64,000 bases of DNA from Antitrichia curtipendula (GCA_951230915.1 OX579639.1:2666001-2730000); one strand, 5' to 3'. Positions 1-12,704 are shown, counted from the stretch's first letter. Numbers and translations are program-made. Notes: generated from the sequence alone by a model not told the origin.

Positions 1-4
1 ACAG

Positions 5-3000
5 CCTGCCAAATTAAAAGACAAAATATTGATCGAGAAAAGGATCACCCTGTCTATGCCACGAGTCATAACTAGTACCGGTAAGCGAAAGAATTATCTT
101 TAAGGACTATGACTTCACAAAATCAAAGGAACGCAGGAGACCGTGAACCGCTTACTTCTCAACAGCCTCGGCAATACCCTGGACTTTGTAAGCAGCAATA
201 AGAGGGGAAGAAATGAAAGGTGGCAGCTTCCCACTTGTGTCATAAGACAGAGTAACTTTGAAATCCTTCAGTTGGTCCTTCAGGGTTCTTCCGATCTGCA
301 TTTACATGTAAAACTTAATGCGCAATTGGAAGTTTTCAATACTATCTTTCGCTTTTCCTGTCCAGTCAAATCGTAGACCTAATGATCTTCTCGGTCAACA
401 CAACAAAGTAACTCAACTGGCACAACAGAAGTCAGGTTGCAAACCATGTGCAATATATACTATTATCCCACCAATAAATCTTAATTTGTCCATATGAAGT
501 ACAAAAGGGAATTGTACTTACTTTGCCGGGAAGGTTTCTGTGGAGTGGTACAAGTAGACCGTGATCCTTAGCCTCCAAAGTGGCACCATCCAGCTTGATA
601 TCTATGCCATAAGAAGCGCCATCCACCATCCCAAGTTTCCGATTGAGTTTGATACCGTCACTTAAGTTTGCCGCTCTCAGTGAAGCCCCTAATACAACTG
701 CTTCATCAGAGTCTAGATGCCTAGCAAGTGCTTGTGCCCCAACATATCCAGTTAAAACTTCCTGCAACAGATCACCATCGATTCATAAGCACAATACGAG
801 CCAACCACAGAAATCTGCCTCGAAACCGTTGATTATTAATGTAAAATTCCACCTGAGAATCTCACATCATACATAATGAAAACAAAACTGTAATAAATAA
901 AAAAGCCAGTATCAGAGAATGCTAGTAAAAAAGTCATGTAAACCACCACCAAGAAGCTCCACAATAAACGCGTACCTTCAGCTTTGGAACTCGAGTTGCA
1001 CCACCAAGAAGCTCCACAGAGTGCAGTTGCTGTAGTGATATGCCGTTGTCAGTCAGTACTTGCCTAAGTGGGATCAACGAGCGCCCCCACAAATCTTTGC
1101 AAAGATCCTCAAATTTCTTTCTTGTGATATGGCTCCTGCAAAGACATTGACCTTAAATTAGTAAATCTGACTTAATAAAACATTAAGCATTCCTGTACAA
1201 GCATTTCTCGAACTGAAGCAGCAATACCTCACTACATTTAACGCTAAGAAAAGAAGGGTATCGAGAATAACAACTGGCAAACAAACTGAGGGAGGTCCAG
1301 TACATGAATCTGACATCCTGCAAACAACCTACCGAGGAATAGAACCTATTCGTTCCCAACAGCAATGTGTATAATTATGAAAGGCCCGGCAAACCAATCT
1401 ACGATGAGCCACCGCTAAATGGAACGAGATTTCCACCTTGATAAGCTCTACCATCAAGTGACTCTTTACGATGACAGACATGTCCAACGTTTCACAAGGA
1501 ATTTACATGATGCATTAGTGTCCAGAGAGTGCAAAACAGCAAAACATACCGAAAGTCATGCTCGTCAGCCAAAGATTCCACAGTTATTGATGCTTCAGAA
1601 TTGGCGCTTAAAATCTCCTTGGTTCGTTTGACCTGCTTCTTGAGCTTGGCCATACCCTTGGGATGTTTGAGAACGTCAATGCCAACCTGCTGCTTGAATT
1701 CAGCAGCAAAATGATCTACCAACCGCGTTTCCATGGTCTGTCCGCCAAGGGTCGAATCCCAGCTGATTCCTTTGACCTAGGCAAAAAGTAAGGCCGCGAA
1801 AAGAAAGATGAGAATGGTCACAAAAAGCAGATCTCACAAAAGCACAACCCATTTTTCGTTACTAAAGACGGCAATGGCATCGTACGGCGAGTCCCAGTCG
1901 AGTCAAATCATTGAGAGTCTCTCATAAGTAAACCGCATGCACATCTTGAAAGTAATCTCTGAGGAGATAATACCGCTATCATGTAAGCTAACAGGACACC
2001 GACAGCTCCTTACATGGAACTGCTGAGCAGTTATGTTCTTTCCACCAGCTGGACTTTTTGTTGTGTATGCAGTGAAGTGAACGAGCGCTGCATATGTATT
2101 TGAGGCACCCATGTCATAAAACACCACGTAACGATCTTCGACAGAAAAATCCTTGTCAATCCCATACTGCAAGGAAGCGCCCGCGGGTTCGTTAACCAGA
2201 GTTAGAACATTAAGATCGGCAATGTCCGCAGCATCGAGCAACCCCTTGCGCTCTGCTTGGCCAAAATATGGGGGAACAGTAATCACAGTATCTTTGATGG
2301 ATTCCTTTGTATGAGACTCCGCAAGCTCTCGCGCGTAGTTTAAAAGCATGGCTAGAAGCTCCTCGATGCTATAAAGCACAGACCTGCAAGAAGCATTGCA
2401 CAATTATAAAACATGAGAAAGATATATCTCAATCAAAAAACTCCAATCTTTCTTGAGAGGCTCTACAAAATACGAATATCCTAAATACGAATAATTTAAA
2501 AATACATTTAAATTCAGGGTTTAGCTTAACTTTCATGGAGACGGATATAGTTGTCCTAAACAGATTGCATTTCAAAAGAACCACTTCAATTAGATTGAAA
2601 AAGTTCTTAAGGGTACACTGATAGGCCACTAGGTCAATCTTAAAATAATGCCAAGTTAATTTCATGTTAACGCTGGTTTCCAATCCCTCAACAGTTGCAA
2701 ATGCGATTAGCAGGTTATTGCCAATCATACTAACATCACACTAACATTAAGATAACACCCTTTCTATATACTAACACTAATTTAACAATAAATCAATGTG
2801 AGGACTATACAAATCTAATGAATCTTAATAAAAATTAAGAACTTGGTCAACCTAATTGAGGTCCTCTGTAATGCGGCCCGTAAAAATTCCACGAAGCACC
2901 TGCGATCTATACCCTAAATTCGACAAACAATATGCATAGTTGTCGATTGGCCCTCCAGACTGCGAGCTCGTGAAAGTGAACCCTAAACTCTAGTAAGTCG

Positions 3001-3452
3001 GAAATTTCAAGAAAAAATTTAGGATTTTCCGTCAACCATTACCCAGAGTCTTCACCAACGCGAATTCGTGCACGCCCAGAGGCGTCCTCAACAACATCAT
3101 ACGGCAAATGCTGAGACTTCACAAGCTCCTTGACTGCCCCATATGACTTCCCCACCATATCCCGCAAGCTCGCAAACACGCGCTCTGGATACCGAGCTAA
3201 AATCCCGGAGGCTTCTTCCGATACGAGCCGGTCGCCTTTCGAGAATGCCACGAGCGCCGGGGACTTGCGCTTAGACATCTCATTGGGCGCGATCGAAATC
3301 GGAGGCTGCCCGGGCTTCAGATTCACCACCGCCACTTTCAACCACTCCGATCCGAGGTCGATGCTCATTACTGGTGCCGCCAAAACACTCCAATTACATA
3401 GAGTCAAAAAAACACAAAAGAACACCAGCGGCTTACACGAAAGTCCCGCCAT
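5..3452 (-). CDS. HSP70-17: ER-lumenal Hsp70 of the Grp170/HSP70-17 class (3' end outside window)
   Basis: Large Hsp70-like chaperone and nucleotide-exchange partner of BiP in the ER lumen (family knowledge). I read seven exons on the minus strand: 3452-3043, 2383-2014, 1776-1550, 1135-976, 761-522, 295-156, and an exon starting at 5 that runs off the window. All junctions are GT/AG and phases agree, giving 515 codons plus two bases. The ATG at 3452 is chosen because it begins a signal peptide (hydrophobic residues 9-24, cleavage likely after A26); the longer frame starts with TTG. The ATPase domain follows directly: IDLGSEW (31-37), VPPYFGQAER and FYDMG in exon 2, LLGGATRVP at the end of exon 4, DEAVVLGASLRAANLSDG in exon 5. 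Exon 6 enters the beta-sandwich region. Grp170 proteins are usually about 850-950 residues, so the alpha-helical C-terminus and any ER-retention tail lie outside. Assignment is secure at family level; the symbol follows the Arabidopsis homologue. Confidence 0.93.
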
Positions 3453-3944
3453 GTCCACAAGCCCTCGACACGCCAATTCAAATCACTCAAACTCCCTCGA
3501 AAAACACTCAAAATCCTCAAGAAAACTCTCCTTGAAATTGTGAAACCAGAATGGTTGCAAGATCCGCGAACTCTAAGCTGAATTGCGTCGGTTTCTGTGC
3601 AATGCGGTCACGATCGAGCGCGAGAGCTCCCGATCGGAGCTTGAAGGATTGCAGAGCTCGGAGGTTTGAAACCCTAATTTCTGGAGGGTTCTGGGGACGT
3701 GCTGACAGTTGAATGGAGTCGACGCCTCATGTCCAATCAGGAGAGTTTCGGTTTCTTGTTAGCCAATGAGGTGAGAGAATGGGTCCAGCATGGCAAGAGT
3801 GACGTGGCAAAGAGGGGGCGCCTTGTTTGACTCGATTGTAATTGGAAGTTAACTTGATTGGTTCAGTTGCTTGTGCCAGGTTTTTCCCTGCAAACTTTTG
3901 AATATTGTGAGAGTGACCAACAATGATATTTTTTTGTAGTTTAA
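3453..3944 (-). promoter_or_regulatory. 5' UTR and promoter of the Grp170-class gene
   Basis: Region upstream of the ATG at 3452. It holds a telobox-like AAACCCTAA at 3669-3677 (plus strand), CCAAT boxes in both orientations (around 3733, 3773 and the ATTGG motifs near 3840 and 3858), and TGACGTGG at 3800-3807. The DNA is less AT-rich than the repeats beyond 3945. The transcription start cannot be placed from sequence alone. Confidence 0.55.
3800..3807. promoter_or_regulatory. UPRE-like box TGACGTGG
   Basis: Exact match to the unfolded-protein-response element core bound by ATF6/XBP1 in animals and by bZIP28/bZIP60-class factors in plants (established consensus). It sits 348 bp upstream of the start codon of an ER chaperone gene, where such an element is expected. 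It also contains the generic bZIP core ACGT, so other bZIP factors could use it. No full ERSE (CCAAT-N9-CCACG) is visible. Confidence 0.5.
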
Positions 3945-4338
3945 CCCCAAAGGTACATAGCCTTCTCCAGAATTGACGATTTGGCAAAAATCACTATGGA
4001 GGAATATTTGGAATATTTTGGAATGGATTTGAAATGAGGTTATCTTGATATGGTGATTTTTTGAAATTTTTGTGTTCTTTAGATTTATGACCTCATTTTT
4101 GCAAATCCAATTTTGAACTAGAGTCAATGCAATTTTGGCTTAGTCAACCACTTGATATACTTTCTTATTTGTAATTTTAGAAAAATATGTACTCTAATAA
4201 CACAAAATCCAACCATTAGACAGGACAACAACTTCATAAAGTGTCTTCACAAATTAGGATGACTTTCATTCAAGCAATAATGAGAAAGAAATAAGAAAAT
4301 GATTGTGTTCGTTGTTCAAAAATTGGATGTTAGAACGC
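3945..4338 (-). mobile_element. 5' fragment of a TTAA-type element (subfamily B)
   Basis: Begins TTAA (3941-3944) followed by CCCCAAAGG. The stretch from CTTCTCCAGA to about 4330 matches the reverse complement of 20400-20961. It is interrupted at 4338 by the next element. The shared words include the run around 4090-4130 (tttatgacctcattttt, gactagagt-type sequence) that reappears inverted at 20600-20650. No coding potential. Confidence 0.55.
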
Positions 4339-4342
4339 TTAA

Positions 4343-5288
4343 CCCCTAAAGGACCAAACACCGTTTTTTGACAACATAGCGTTTTTGGGCAGTTCACCAC
4401 GAATGGAATTTTTATTTTTTTTCTTTGAAATTTTCACACAAGATGTGCCCGAGGAGTAGCTTTAGGGCCCAACAATTTTCATAACTTTTGACCACATGGT
4501 TAAAAAGTTATGGTATGATATGTAGTTTTCATTGTTCGCCGGGCAGCTTGGGCAGCAAAAAAAACTTTTTTAAAAATCATTTTCTAGAGAAATAAAAATT
4601 TGAAATTGGTTCTCTAAAATTATGTGCACAAGGAAAGCTTTGAATCATTCCACTTTGATTTATGAGATGAAAGTTATGAGGAATTTTAGTTGTGGGTAGT
4701 TTGCGAATAGTTATGGAATCCCTATTCTAAAATAAACTTTGAAGTCCTTTATTTAATTCAATTTTCAATATTTTTGGAAAAAAATATAAACACAAGGTGT
4801 AGATTGTTTATTACAACATTACAATCGTTTGGATTGGCATTTTTTAGTTCCATAATTAAATCCTTAACAATATAGTGTTTTGAATCATTTTCTACTTCTT
4901 TCTACTTACTATTTTTTTCCTATATGTTATACAATTCCAAATGATTTGAAATTTTTCAAGCATGTAGCTAACTTGCTTTGAAGAATGAATCCAAAGAGTT
5001 ACCACCATTTTGGACATTTTTTCATACAAATGTGACCATGTGAAGTGCAGCTGCCCGGTTTTTCGCAGGGACAAAAAAAGGGTTTTTGTCACTTCAAATG
5101 CTAATATCTTGCAATCTACACGGTGGAAATTTCTGAAATTTTTTCCACATCTTCTCAAACTAGTTTAATACAAGATCCTATGGTTACATGTGTCCAAAAA
5201 TGTTTTTTTTCCAAAATTTCGTACTTGTACTAGAAATGGCAGTTTGGGAGCGTTTTTTTGTGAAAACATAGTCAAAAACCTTTAGGGG
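4343..5288 (+). mobile_element. TTAA-type non-autonomous DNA transposon, copy 1
   Basis: A 946-bp element flanked by TTAA on both sides (4339-4342, 5289-5292). It begins CCCCTAAAGGACCAAACACC (left end) and ends CCTTTAGGGG (right end), so the outer 10 bp are a perfect terminal inverted repeat. The two subterminal regions differ, which gives the element a polarity; here it is left to right. No transposase reading frame: the longest open frames are under 90 codons. Confidence 0.8.
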
Positions 5289-5292
5289 TTAA

Positions 5293-5717
5293 TAGCTATT
5301 TTACTTGAAAAGCAAAAGCCAATACTACAAGGACAGAGCCTGTCATAGTGTAGCTATTTCAGTGACACTGTAGAAGGAACCTACTCCCTAGGGTACCGTA
5401 TTCAAGAATGTTATGCCTCAAATTATTGGACATCTGTAGGACGGGTGTAGATTTTTCCCAATATGTTCAACCTGACTACATTCCTTAAACCCTAAAACCT
5501 GGAACCTGGACGCTCATGTGCTATCGTCGCGAGCACGACGTGAATTGCAATCCTGGAATCTGCGATCGCACGCATGCATTCAGCAACTCTGAAATTTTTC
5601 ATTGTTTTGGAGGAATTTTTCCCGAGGTCGACAGGAACAACCGATCGCGTTTTTCTTCTTTCAGATGTTGTAGATGTTTATTTTGACATTAGGGTTTGTT
5701 GTACAGGGTGAGAGACA
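5293..5717 (+). promoter_or_regulatory. Upstream region and 5' UTR of the mL53 gene
   Basis: AT-rich start, then a GC-richer stretch from about 5500. A telobox AAACCCTAA lies at 5487-5495, 223 bp before the ATG; teloboxes are frequent in promoters of plant translation genes. A second, inverted one (TTAGGGTTT) sits near 5690. A TTTCAG and a TACAG near the ATG leave open a short 5' UTR intron. Confidence 0.45.
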
Positions 5718-6107
5718 ATGTTGAAGCATTTATCGAAGGTGCGGGTGGAATTCAGCGCGTTCGACAAGCGTTCGGCGTCGGCGCTGGAGTTTCTCGCCCA
5801 ATGCAATTCTCGTAAGTCGCGAAGCTCCAATCCTAACTGCGAGGTGGTCGTGAAGCGGAGGACCGACATTGCGCCTCCCGTGGTAGCCGTGACTTTCACC
5901 AATGGCCGAGAGGAGGTGATGGACGGAATCTCCATGGCTGCGCAGGAGATTAGGAAGAGGATTTTGGAGCAGGCGGAGCTCATGGAGACGGAGAAGATGT
6001 TCCGGGACGCGGGGTATGACTGGCCGGTCATTATTCCCATGGAAGAGGTCGAGGCCAGTCGAAGGGAGACGGAGACGCAGACGAAGGCGGAGAGAGAGAT
6101 GAGTTGA
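5718..6107 (+). CDS. MRPL53: Mitochondrial large-subunit ribosomal protein mL53
   Basis: Single-exon 129-residue protein. Residues 7-19 (KVRVEFSAFDKRS) and 36-48 (SSNPNCEVVVKRR), followed by VVAVTFTNGREEVMDG and a helix AAQEIRKRI, match the order and chemistry of mammalian MRPL53, in which a VRV-FxPF start leads to an STNxNC motif and a thioredoxin-like L51/S25/CI-B8-type fold. The protein belongs to the mitoribosomal large subunit. It has no long cleavable presequence but starts with a basic, amphipathic segment. The charged tail after about residue 100 (Glu/Lys/Arg-rich) is extra relative to the core. The ATG at 5718 is the first in frame after the telobox-bearing leader. No neighbour on the same transcription unit. 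I recognise the family from sequence pattern only, without an alignment. Confidence 0.75.
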   Translation: MLKHLSKVRVEFSAFDKRSASALEFLAQCNSRKSRSSNPNCEVVVKRRTDIAPPVVAVTFTNGREEVMDGISMAAQEIRKRILEQAELMETEKMFRDAGYDWPVIIPMEEVEASRRETETQTKAEREMS

Positions 6108-8211
6108 CATCGCTGTTTTGTCTTGCAACGTTTTGCTTGCCTCAACAATGTCCTGAACCGAGCTCTAGGTTGCGCTTTAGGGATGTGGTAAATTTAAGAA
6201 GTTGTCAATGTATTTAACAGGTTGCAATATCATTGGCAACTTCTTTTCTTGGAAGCTGCTTGCGTAGTAAGATTTACATGTCTCTTCATTAGCTTAGAGC
6301 AGTTTCGAGAACATTCGGATTTGCCCGTATCTAATGCAGTCGTGGATCATATCTTCGATCTTGAGTGATTACGTACACGTTTATTAGAACAATGTGCGGC
6401 ATTTCCCACTCTTAAGGTAGAGGATACTGTTTGCGTCACTCGAGCATTTCTACTTCTGAATTGAATTAGTTTTTGGGAGATTCATAGAGCTGTGACCAGA
6501 TCACTTTGAGTGTAAGTACCAAATCTGTTGAGATCAAATTTTTATCAGTGTGTATGAAGATCTTATGCAATTTCAACGTAGAGGTGGTAGTAGAGTCATA
6601 TTGTAGACAACTATTCAGAGACCAGTTGCCATAGACATTTAGCCAGGTCATGCTTGCACCACTTGCTAATGAATTCACCCATGGGATGACATCAGTTCCC
6701 TAACAGTTTTTCTGTCTCCAGCCTTATGATGAAATAGGTTGCAATATTGTTGTCAACTTTTTTCTTTGAAGCTACTTCTGTTGTTGGACTTACATGTCTC
6801 TTAATTTCCGTGTAGAGGTGGCTCATATCTAAAGCAGTTGTTTAAAGAATCTCGTTGATCTTGAGTGATTGGCACATTAGAACAAAGCGTGGCATTTCCT
6901 TCTCAGTGTTTTGGTAACACAAGAGGACTGAGCATCTGCAGAGGCCATCAGTATGAACGCTGGCTTGTGTGAGCTAGGCTGGTGCCTTGTACTTTGAATA
7001 GGATTCTAAGCTTCGGTACTTGGTTGCTGGTGTGTCCCAGACACCACCAAGATTTGACTTGTTCTGTTCAAATGTCACATTTGCTGTTGTAGTGACCCAA
7101 TTTGTCATCCTCAAAACATAATTTACCACGTCATGCTTTTGTTAGTGAAGCTATAACAAACTTGATCATGAGTTCAATGACCTACAGCTGATGCGGTGGA
7201 GCACAGGCCACCCAAGCAGCGTTGATTTGTGAGTTATATGCCGGTCTTATGTTTGTGCGAAGTAACATTATGTTCGATACAGCACCCTAATAAGGCTATT
7301 ATCAGAATTGTGTCCCTATAGGTTTGCATCTTTGATGAATGATTCATATGTTGATACACACCCCAATTTAGCATGTATCATTACAACCGGAGATTCAATA
7401 CATACAGAGCAATGAGGTTCGTAGGTGAATTGATGGAACTTGGATGCACAGGAAGCAAATGCATTTAAGGAAAGTGGGTAGCAGAACAAGTCATGCACAT
7501 CAGGCGCTGAGCATTGGCCTCTGTGTAAGAAACTGTGAATATAGGTCAACTGCTAGCCAGTTAGGTAGTCAGGACTTGCAAGTGTGGTTGGCAGGAAAAG
7601 TTAGTTGCATTTGTGGAAGCTCTTTCTGTGTAGATAAGCTTAATCTTTGTTTTGTCATAACCCTGACTCTACTGCCGTTCTTGCAGTTGCATCTCTTCCT
7701 TGGTAAGCGAGCATGGAAGCCAGCGGTTCTCTTTTTCTCTCACTGACGGCTAACTTAGATATGGAAGGGGCTGAGCCCTGTATATCTAATTGAAAAGTGG
7801 CAGAATTAGTTGATGAAATATAAATTTAAGGCCTCTCAAGTCATATCCAGAAGAAGAAGAAAATAATTCCTGAGTGGCATGAATAACGAGTCTGTTGGGG
7901 TACAACTCTGTGCAATTTCCAAATCGCATTTCCAAATCCAACAGAAGATGTACAAGTGCGAGGAGGGTATAGAAAATTAGAGTTTAAGATTCCCGAATGA
8001 TGAGTCCTGCGGTGTGGCAATTATTCAACCCTGAATATCACCAACAACTCTTTATTAGATTGAGCAAGTGAACACCTGAATCTCTAACTGGAAAACACTG
8101 ATTGATTGAGAGTTCAACATTATTATTGATGTTACAACTTGGTGTCATGGATTTTTGAAGAATTTATCACTGAATAACATGTAACTACATGTTTTTGAAC
8201 CACATTTCAGA
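6108..8211. other. Intergenic DNA with a ~180-bp direct duplication
   Basis: Contains the mL53 3' UTR at its start. Segments 6219-6410 and 6736-6905 are diverged direct copies: both carry GGTTGCAATAT, ttacatgtctctt, CTTGAGTGATT and ggcatttcc in the same order. No gene is supported; open frames are short and do not resemble proteins. Confidence 0.5.
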
Positions 8212-8215
8212 TTAA

Positions 8216-8994
8216 CCCCTTCAGTTCCTTGAGTATGTTCACCAAAAACGCTCCAAAACTGCCATTTCCAGTACAAGTACCGAATTTTTGAGAATTTTTT
8301 TTTTTTGACAAATGTAACCATAGGATCTTGTATTATGCTGACTTAAGAACATGTGGTAAAAATTTCAGAAATTTCCACTTGGTGGATTGCAAGATATAAG
8401 CATTCAAATTCATTAAAATCATTTTTTTTTGGCCTTGCAAAAAATAGGGCAATTGCACTTTGCAAGTTCACTTTTCTATGAAAAAATGTCCAAAATGATG
8501 GTGCTTCTTTGGATTCTTTTTTTTAGACAAGTTGGCTACATGCTTAAAAAATTTCACACCATTTGGAATTGTACAACATATAAGAAAATAATAGTAAGTA
8601 GAAAAAAATTGTAGTGAATGATTCAAAATACAAAATTGTTAAGAATTTAGTTATGGAATTGAAAAATGCCAATCCCAATGGTTGCAACATTGTAATAAAC
8701 AATTTACATCCTATAATTTTATTTTTTCCAAAAAATATTGAAAACAGAGTAAGATAAAAGACTTCAAAGTTTATTTTAGAATAGAGAATCAGGCAAACTA
8801 AAACTCCTCATAACTTTTGACTCATTGATCAAAATGGAATGATTAAAAGCTTTCTATGTATATATAACTCTAGAAAACCAATTTCAAATTTTTGTTTATA
8901 AAAAAAGTGAATTTTTCTGTATGCAAATCTCTAGCCACATATACCTGCCCAAAATTTCTATGTTGCCAAAAGACGCATGTTGATCATTTAGGGG
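8216..8994 (-). mobile_element. TTAA-type non-autonomous DNA transposon, copy 2
   Basis: About 779 bp in the opposite orientation to copy 1. Starts after TTAA (8212-8215) with CCCCTTCAGTTCCTTGAGTATG-type right-end sequence and finishes with a decayed left end (TTTAGGGG at 8987-8994). The right-hand TTAA is lost (GTGC). Internal sequence matches the 51581 and 36630 copies over most of its length. Confidence 0.7.
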
Positions 8995-9569
8995 GTGCAA
9001 AGTGAAATCCATAAAGCTCATATTCACTTTCTAAACCTCAAAATTGAAAATATAGTGTTTGATTGGAATTTTGGCTTGTTGTAAATAATTTAGATGCTGG
9101 AGTAAACCCAAAACTCTTCTAATGACATCTTCACATATTAATTCAACTTCATGACAATTTTATATTAAAGAGACCGAACTCAGATTTTGCCGCATACTTT
9201 TCAGGTAGGAGGTCCATAAAGTGTCCATTTAAGAACTGAAAATATTTTTTGGGGGAAATTAATTCGGGGGAGGTTAGACTTCTTGAAATATTTTGTAGTA
9301 AAATTTCCTTGGATGACAAATGGAATTGGCATCTAACCCAAGTTGTTTCATACTTTTTGGAGCTTTGTGGAATTAGTTATGAAATTTTGAAGTTGTAAAG
9401 TAATGGTCACTAAAAGCGTCTAGTCACCTCTTGAAATGTTCACTATTTGTATGTTGTTGAAGCAATGTAAAAGAAAATGTACAAATAGTGTACGTTAATA
9501 GAGCCCAAGCCCTTTATGGCCTTTCTACCTTACATAGCGGAAAGTGCTACCTTTGGTATCCTCACAATT
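8995..9569. repeat. Decayed relic of the TAAGGTAG MITE family
   Basis: 9270-9440 resembles the interior of the 42504, 46079 and 60264 elements (same order of ggaattggcatctaaccc, aattagttatgaa, agttg and the gctttta-type word). A matching right end CTACCTTA appears at 9527-9534, but no left end is recognisable. Confidence 0.4.
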
Positions 9570-9692
9570 CACTACAAGAAAACAAGGCCCAAATCAAGAT
9601 GTCCAAACCAACACAACTATGTTCAAAATTGTTGAATTAAGATGTCCGAGTCAACTTAATATTGTTGATTTGGGTCTTGTTTTCTTGTAGTG
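9570..9692. mobile_element. CACTA-type (En/Spm) MITE
   Basis: A 123-bp element beginning CACTACAAGAAAACAAGG and ending with its inverted complement (CTTGTTTTCTTGTAGTG); the terminal inverted repeat is about 28 bp. It is flanked by the 3-bp direct repeat ATT (9567-9569 and 9693-9695). CACTA ends plus a 3-bp target duplication define the CACTA superfamily. Non-coding. Confidence 0.85.
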
Positions 9693-9695
9693 ATT

Positions 9696-12600
9696 AAAAT
9701 TCAAAATTCAAATTTGTTGAATTAAATCAGAGACCAAAGAAGTTGATTTAACAAGGCTTTTATGATTGCTAGACTTTGTCATATATTCTAAAACTCTAGG
9801 ACAATAATCATGTATTTCTTGTTTGCATCGTTTGAAGCAACCTAGGTGAAGAAATTGTTTGTTGTATGATAAAAAAAAAGTTGTTCTTTTTGTATCACAA
9901 TTCAATTACACTACATATTTGTGCCACTATGTATTAATAGCAAACATTTCAAAATGTGCAATATTGGTAGATAGTGGCACAAATTGACTCAACCAAATTG
10001 TGGCATTGATTGGATGGTTTATTGTAGATGCAATTCAAACATATTGATTACATTTTATTAGTTTTCTTGCAAAATATTTTGTTACAATTGGCTTCTTAGC
10101 CAAGAAGAAATTATTCACCTTTATGCTCAAATATTTTAGGATTAACATTTTAATTCATTAATGGAAAATATGACATGCTCCTACAATCAAGCTACCAAAT
10201 AATAAATAATTGGATTAATCTTACATTGCAATTTTTTCTTGGAATGATACCACCTCCGATATTCAGAAATTTCTTCTTTAGCACAATAACAATGACACGA
10301 GTTCATCAAATTAGATACATCATTGCCTTCTAGCCTTCTACAATAAGACATGTCTTTTACCAAAGAGCGTTGTAGACATTATTTTGTAGCATTCAGATGG
10401 CTTGGAAATAGTGTTGAAGGAAGATCACAAACCATTTCTCATCCATCCTTGCTTGAGTGGAAGTTTCTTGGCAGGGGTTAAGAAGTTGTTTCATTGAGGT
10501 GTTTATGATTTTTTGTATAAAAATATTTTCTAAAAAAAAGATCATAAAATTTGCCTTCTTAGTGTATTTTGGCAACTTGTAGCTCCTTGCTATTGATCTC
10601 AATTAAATCCATAAAAATAATATTTTGGAATTTTGGAAAATGAAGGTCATCAATTCTAATTTCTCTTCCAATTTGAAATTTTAGAAAATTCCTAAAGTTG
10701 AATATTCTATTGCACTTTGTACTTAGATGTATTTTCAATTTCTATTGGATCTCTATTTGTAGAATGACATGAGATATTTTCCAACGCTGTAATGTTTTTC
10801 ATTGCAATATGGACCTATGGTGAAATTTAAAAAAAATGATAGCAAAGTTTGTATTTGGTATGAATTTTCTTGACTTTTTCATCAAAAATTCAATGTAATT
10901 TCAAATTATCACAAAGAAATCTGGAAATTTTGTAACTTGCAAAAAACATGTGATTTCATCTCTGAAAAGTAAACATAAAAAATTTCAGTCATATATAGTT
11001 TTAAAATGGGAGCTTCTAGAGTGAATGATTTTGATGTTTGAATCAATGGTCATAGGGCCCAATGTTTTATAGTTAATCTTAAAACAAAAGTACCTATTGT
11101 CGGATAATAATATCAAGTTCATATCTATTTATGGATGGCAATGTGCTTAGTTGTGAACAAATGCTTGTCAGAACAAGTTACAGCTTCATGCAATACAAGA
11201 GGTGCTTTGAGAATGTTAAACTTGTGATTTTGAAACACTCATCAAACGGAATTAGGGTGGCGCGTCATTGATCTTGAACCTATTTGAGATGGTCATGATC
11301 AAGCCCCACCTACCTACTAACAATTTTATATTTTTGCACCAAAGATGTTTTGAAAATTCATATCAATTTCAGTTCCTATTGATTCAATATGATTCCACTT
11401 GTATTTGAGTCTACTCAACTAATTTTTTCTCTCAAAAATATAGGCAATAATAAGCACATTGCAGAAGATATCCAGGCTAGGCAACCTTGTGCGTATCCCT
11501 TGTTTCCACATGCTTAGTAAATGCTAAAAGTCATTCACTGCACTTTTTGTCCTTCACATAGTAACAGAGCAAAATACACTAATAGTCGGATTTGACACAA
11601 ACAATGGACAAGTTTGTTTGGTAACATTTAACTTGAAGCTGGTCAGGAGTACCGGTAAGGGTACCCTAATTCACAATCTAACTATATTGGGGCCAACTCT
11701 AGGAAAGATACATGTTTTTCAGAGGCGTGCTTTTGTTTCAAGAGTCAAACCCGAGTGGAATTATAATTTTTTTGATAAAAATTGTAATTTCTGTAAATTT
11801 CTAAAGTGAAATTGCACAACCGCTACTAGACTGGATTCATAAACGTCCTCTTACAACTCAATACCGCTTTTCAATGTATCTAATAGCACTTGAAGATCCA
11901 CCAATCATTAATTGACACGTTATCTTTTAATAACATTAATAAACTACTGTTGTGAAAATCTGAAGCGGATTTGCATGTTTTTCTGACAGAATTGGGACAA
12001 AATTGTAGACCACGGATTTGAATCACTAACGGAATTGGGTACTTCTACCTTACATCTCCCTAGTAACTTATACACTTGGTAGCACCCCCTCTTCAGTCAA
12101 ACATTCACATTGCTTCTGTCATAAAATTATCCTTGATTTTTCAAATTGTGTGTAACAATTTTTTTTAATTATAAAATACAGATCATACTCATCAGCCTCA
12201 AAAATCATGCATTGAGACAAGAAACCTCTCAGCAATGTGTGAAAGGGGACTTGTGTGTGTGGTGCCTCGGGATTTTGGAGGAGTTGCAGTACTTGGCTTT
12301 GTTTTTTTTGTGTTTTTTTCTGTTCAAATGTCGCATTTGCTCCCCGTGCTGCCCAATTAGTCGCTCTCACAAATCAATAAGTTTTCTGTCACTGAAGAAT
12401 TAGGACCCTCCATCCGTGTCTGTACATTCCATTTCATTGCCAGCTTACGGTGATTGGTCCATGTTCATGAAACCAGCTTCTACTGTAAAAAGGTACGCAT
12501 AGTTACCCGCATTATGGTTCCCTTTTTTCTTTCAAATGTGTCCCTTATCTACACCGTTCTAAGATTTGTGGGCTGAGATGTTGGAGGGATGTAGATGATA

Positions 12601-12704
12601 ATGGGTTTGGGTACCTTACTTGTAATCACCGTTGATGTGCCAGCTAATCCCCATCCTTGAATCCGATCCATGTTTGATGCAAGCTGATGATGATCCCCAC
12701 TATA
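9696..12704. other. AT-rich intergenic DNA, no gene supported
   Basis: About 3 kb of AT-rich sequence. Open frames here are short and of low complexity. A lone CTACCTTA at about 12043-12052 resembles the end of the TAAGGTAG MITE family but has no partner. Confidence 0.4.

Noticed and set aside
3453..3476. Upstream extension of the Grp170-class protein by eight residues
   Set aside because: The frame there begins with TTG; the ATG at 3452 starts a proper signal peptide.
4892..5158. Frames conserved between TTAA-element copies (also 8429-8614), as a possible transposase
   Set aside because: Under 90 codons, no DDE/DDD motif, and the similarity is explained by the elements being copies of one DNA sequence; frames are broken in other copies.
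6411..6425. TAAGGTAGAGGAT as the left end of a MITE
   Set aside because: No matching right end within a plausible distance.
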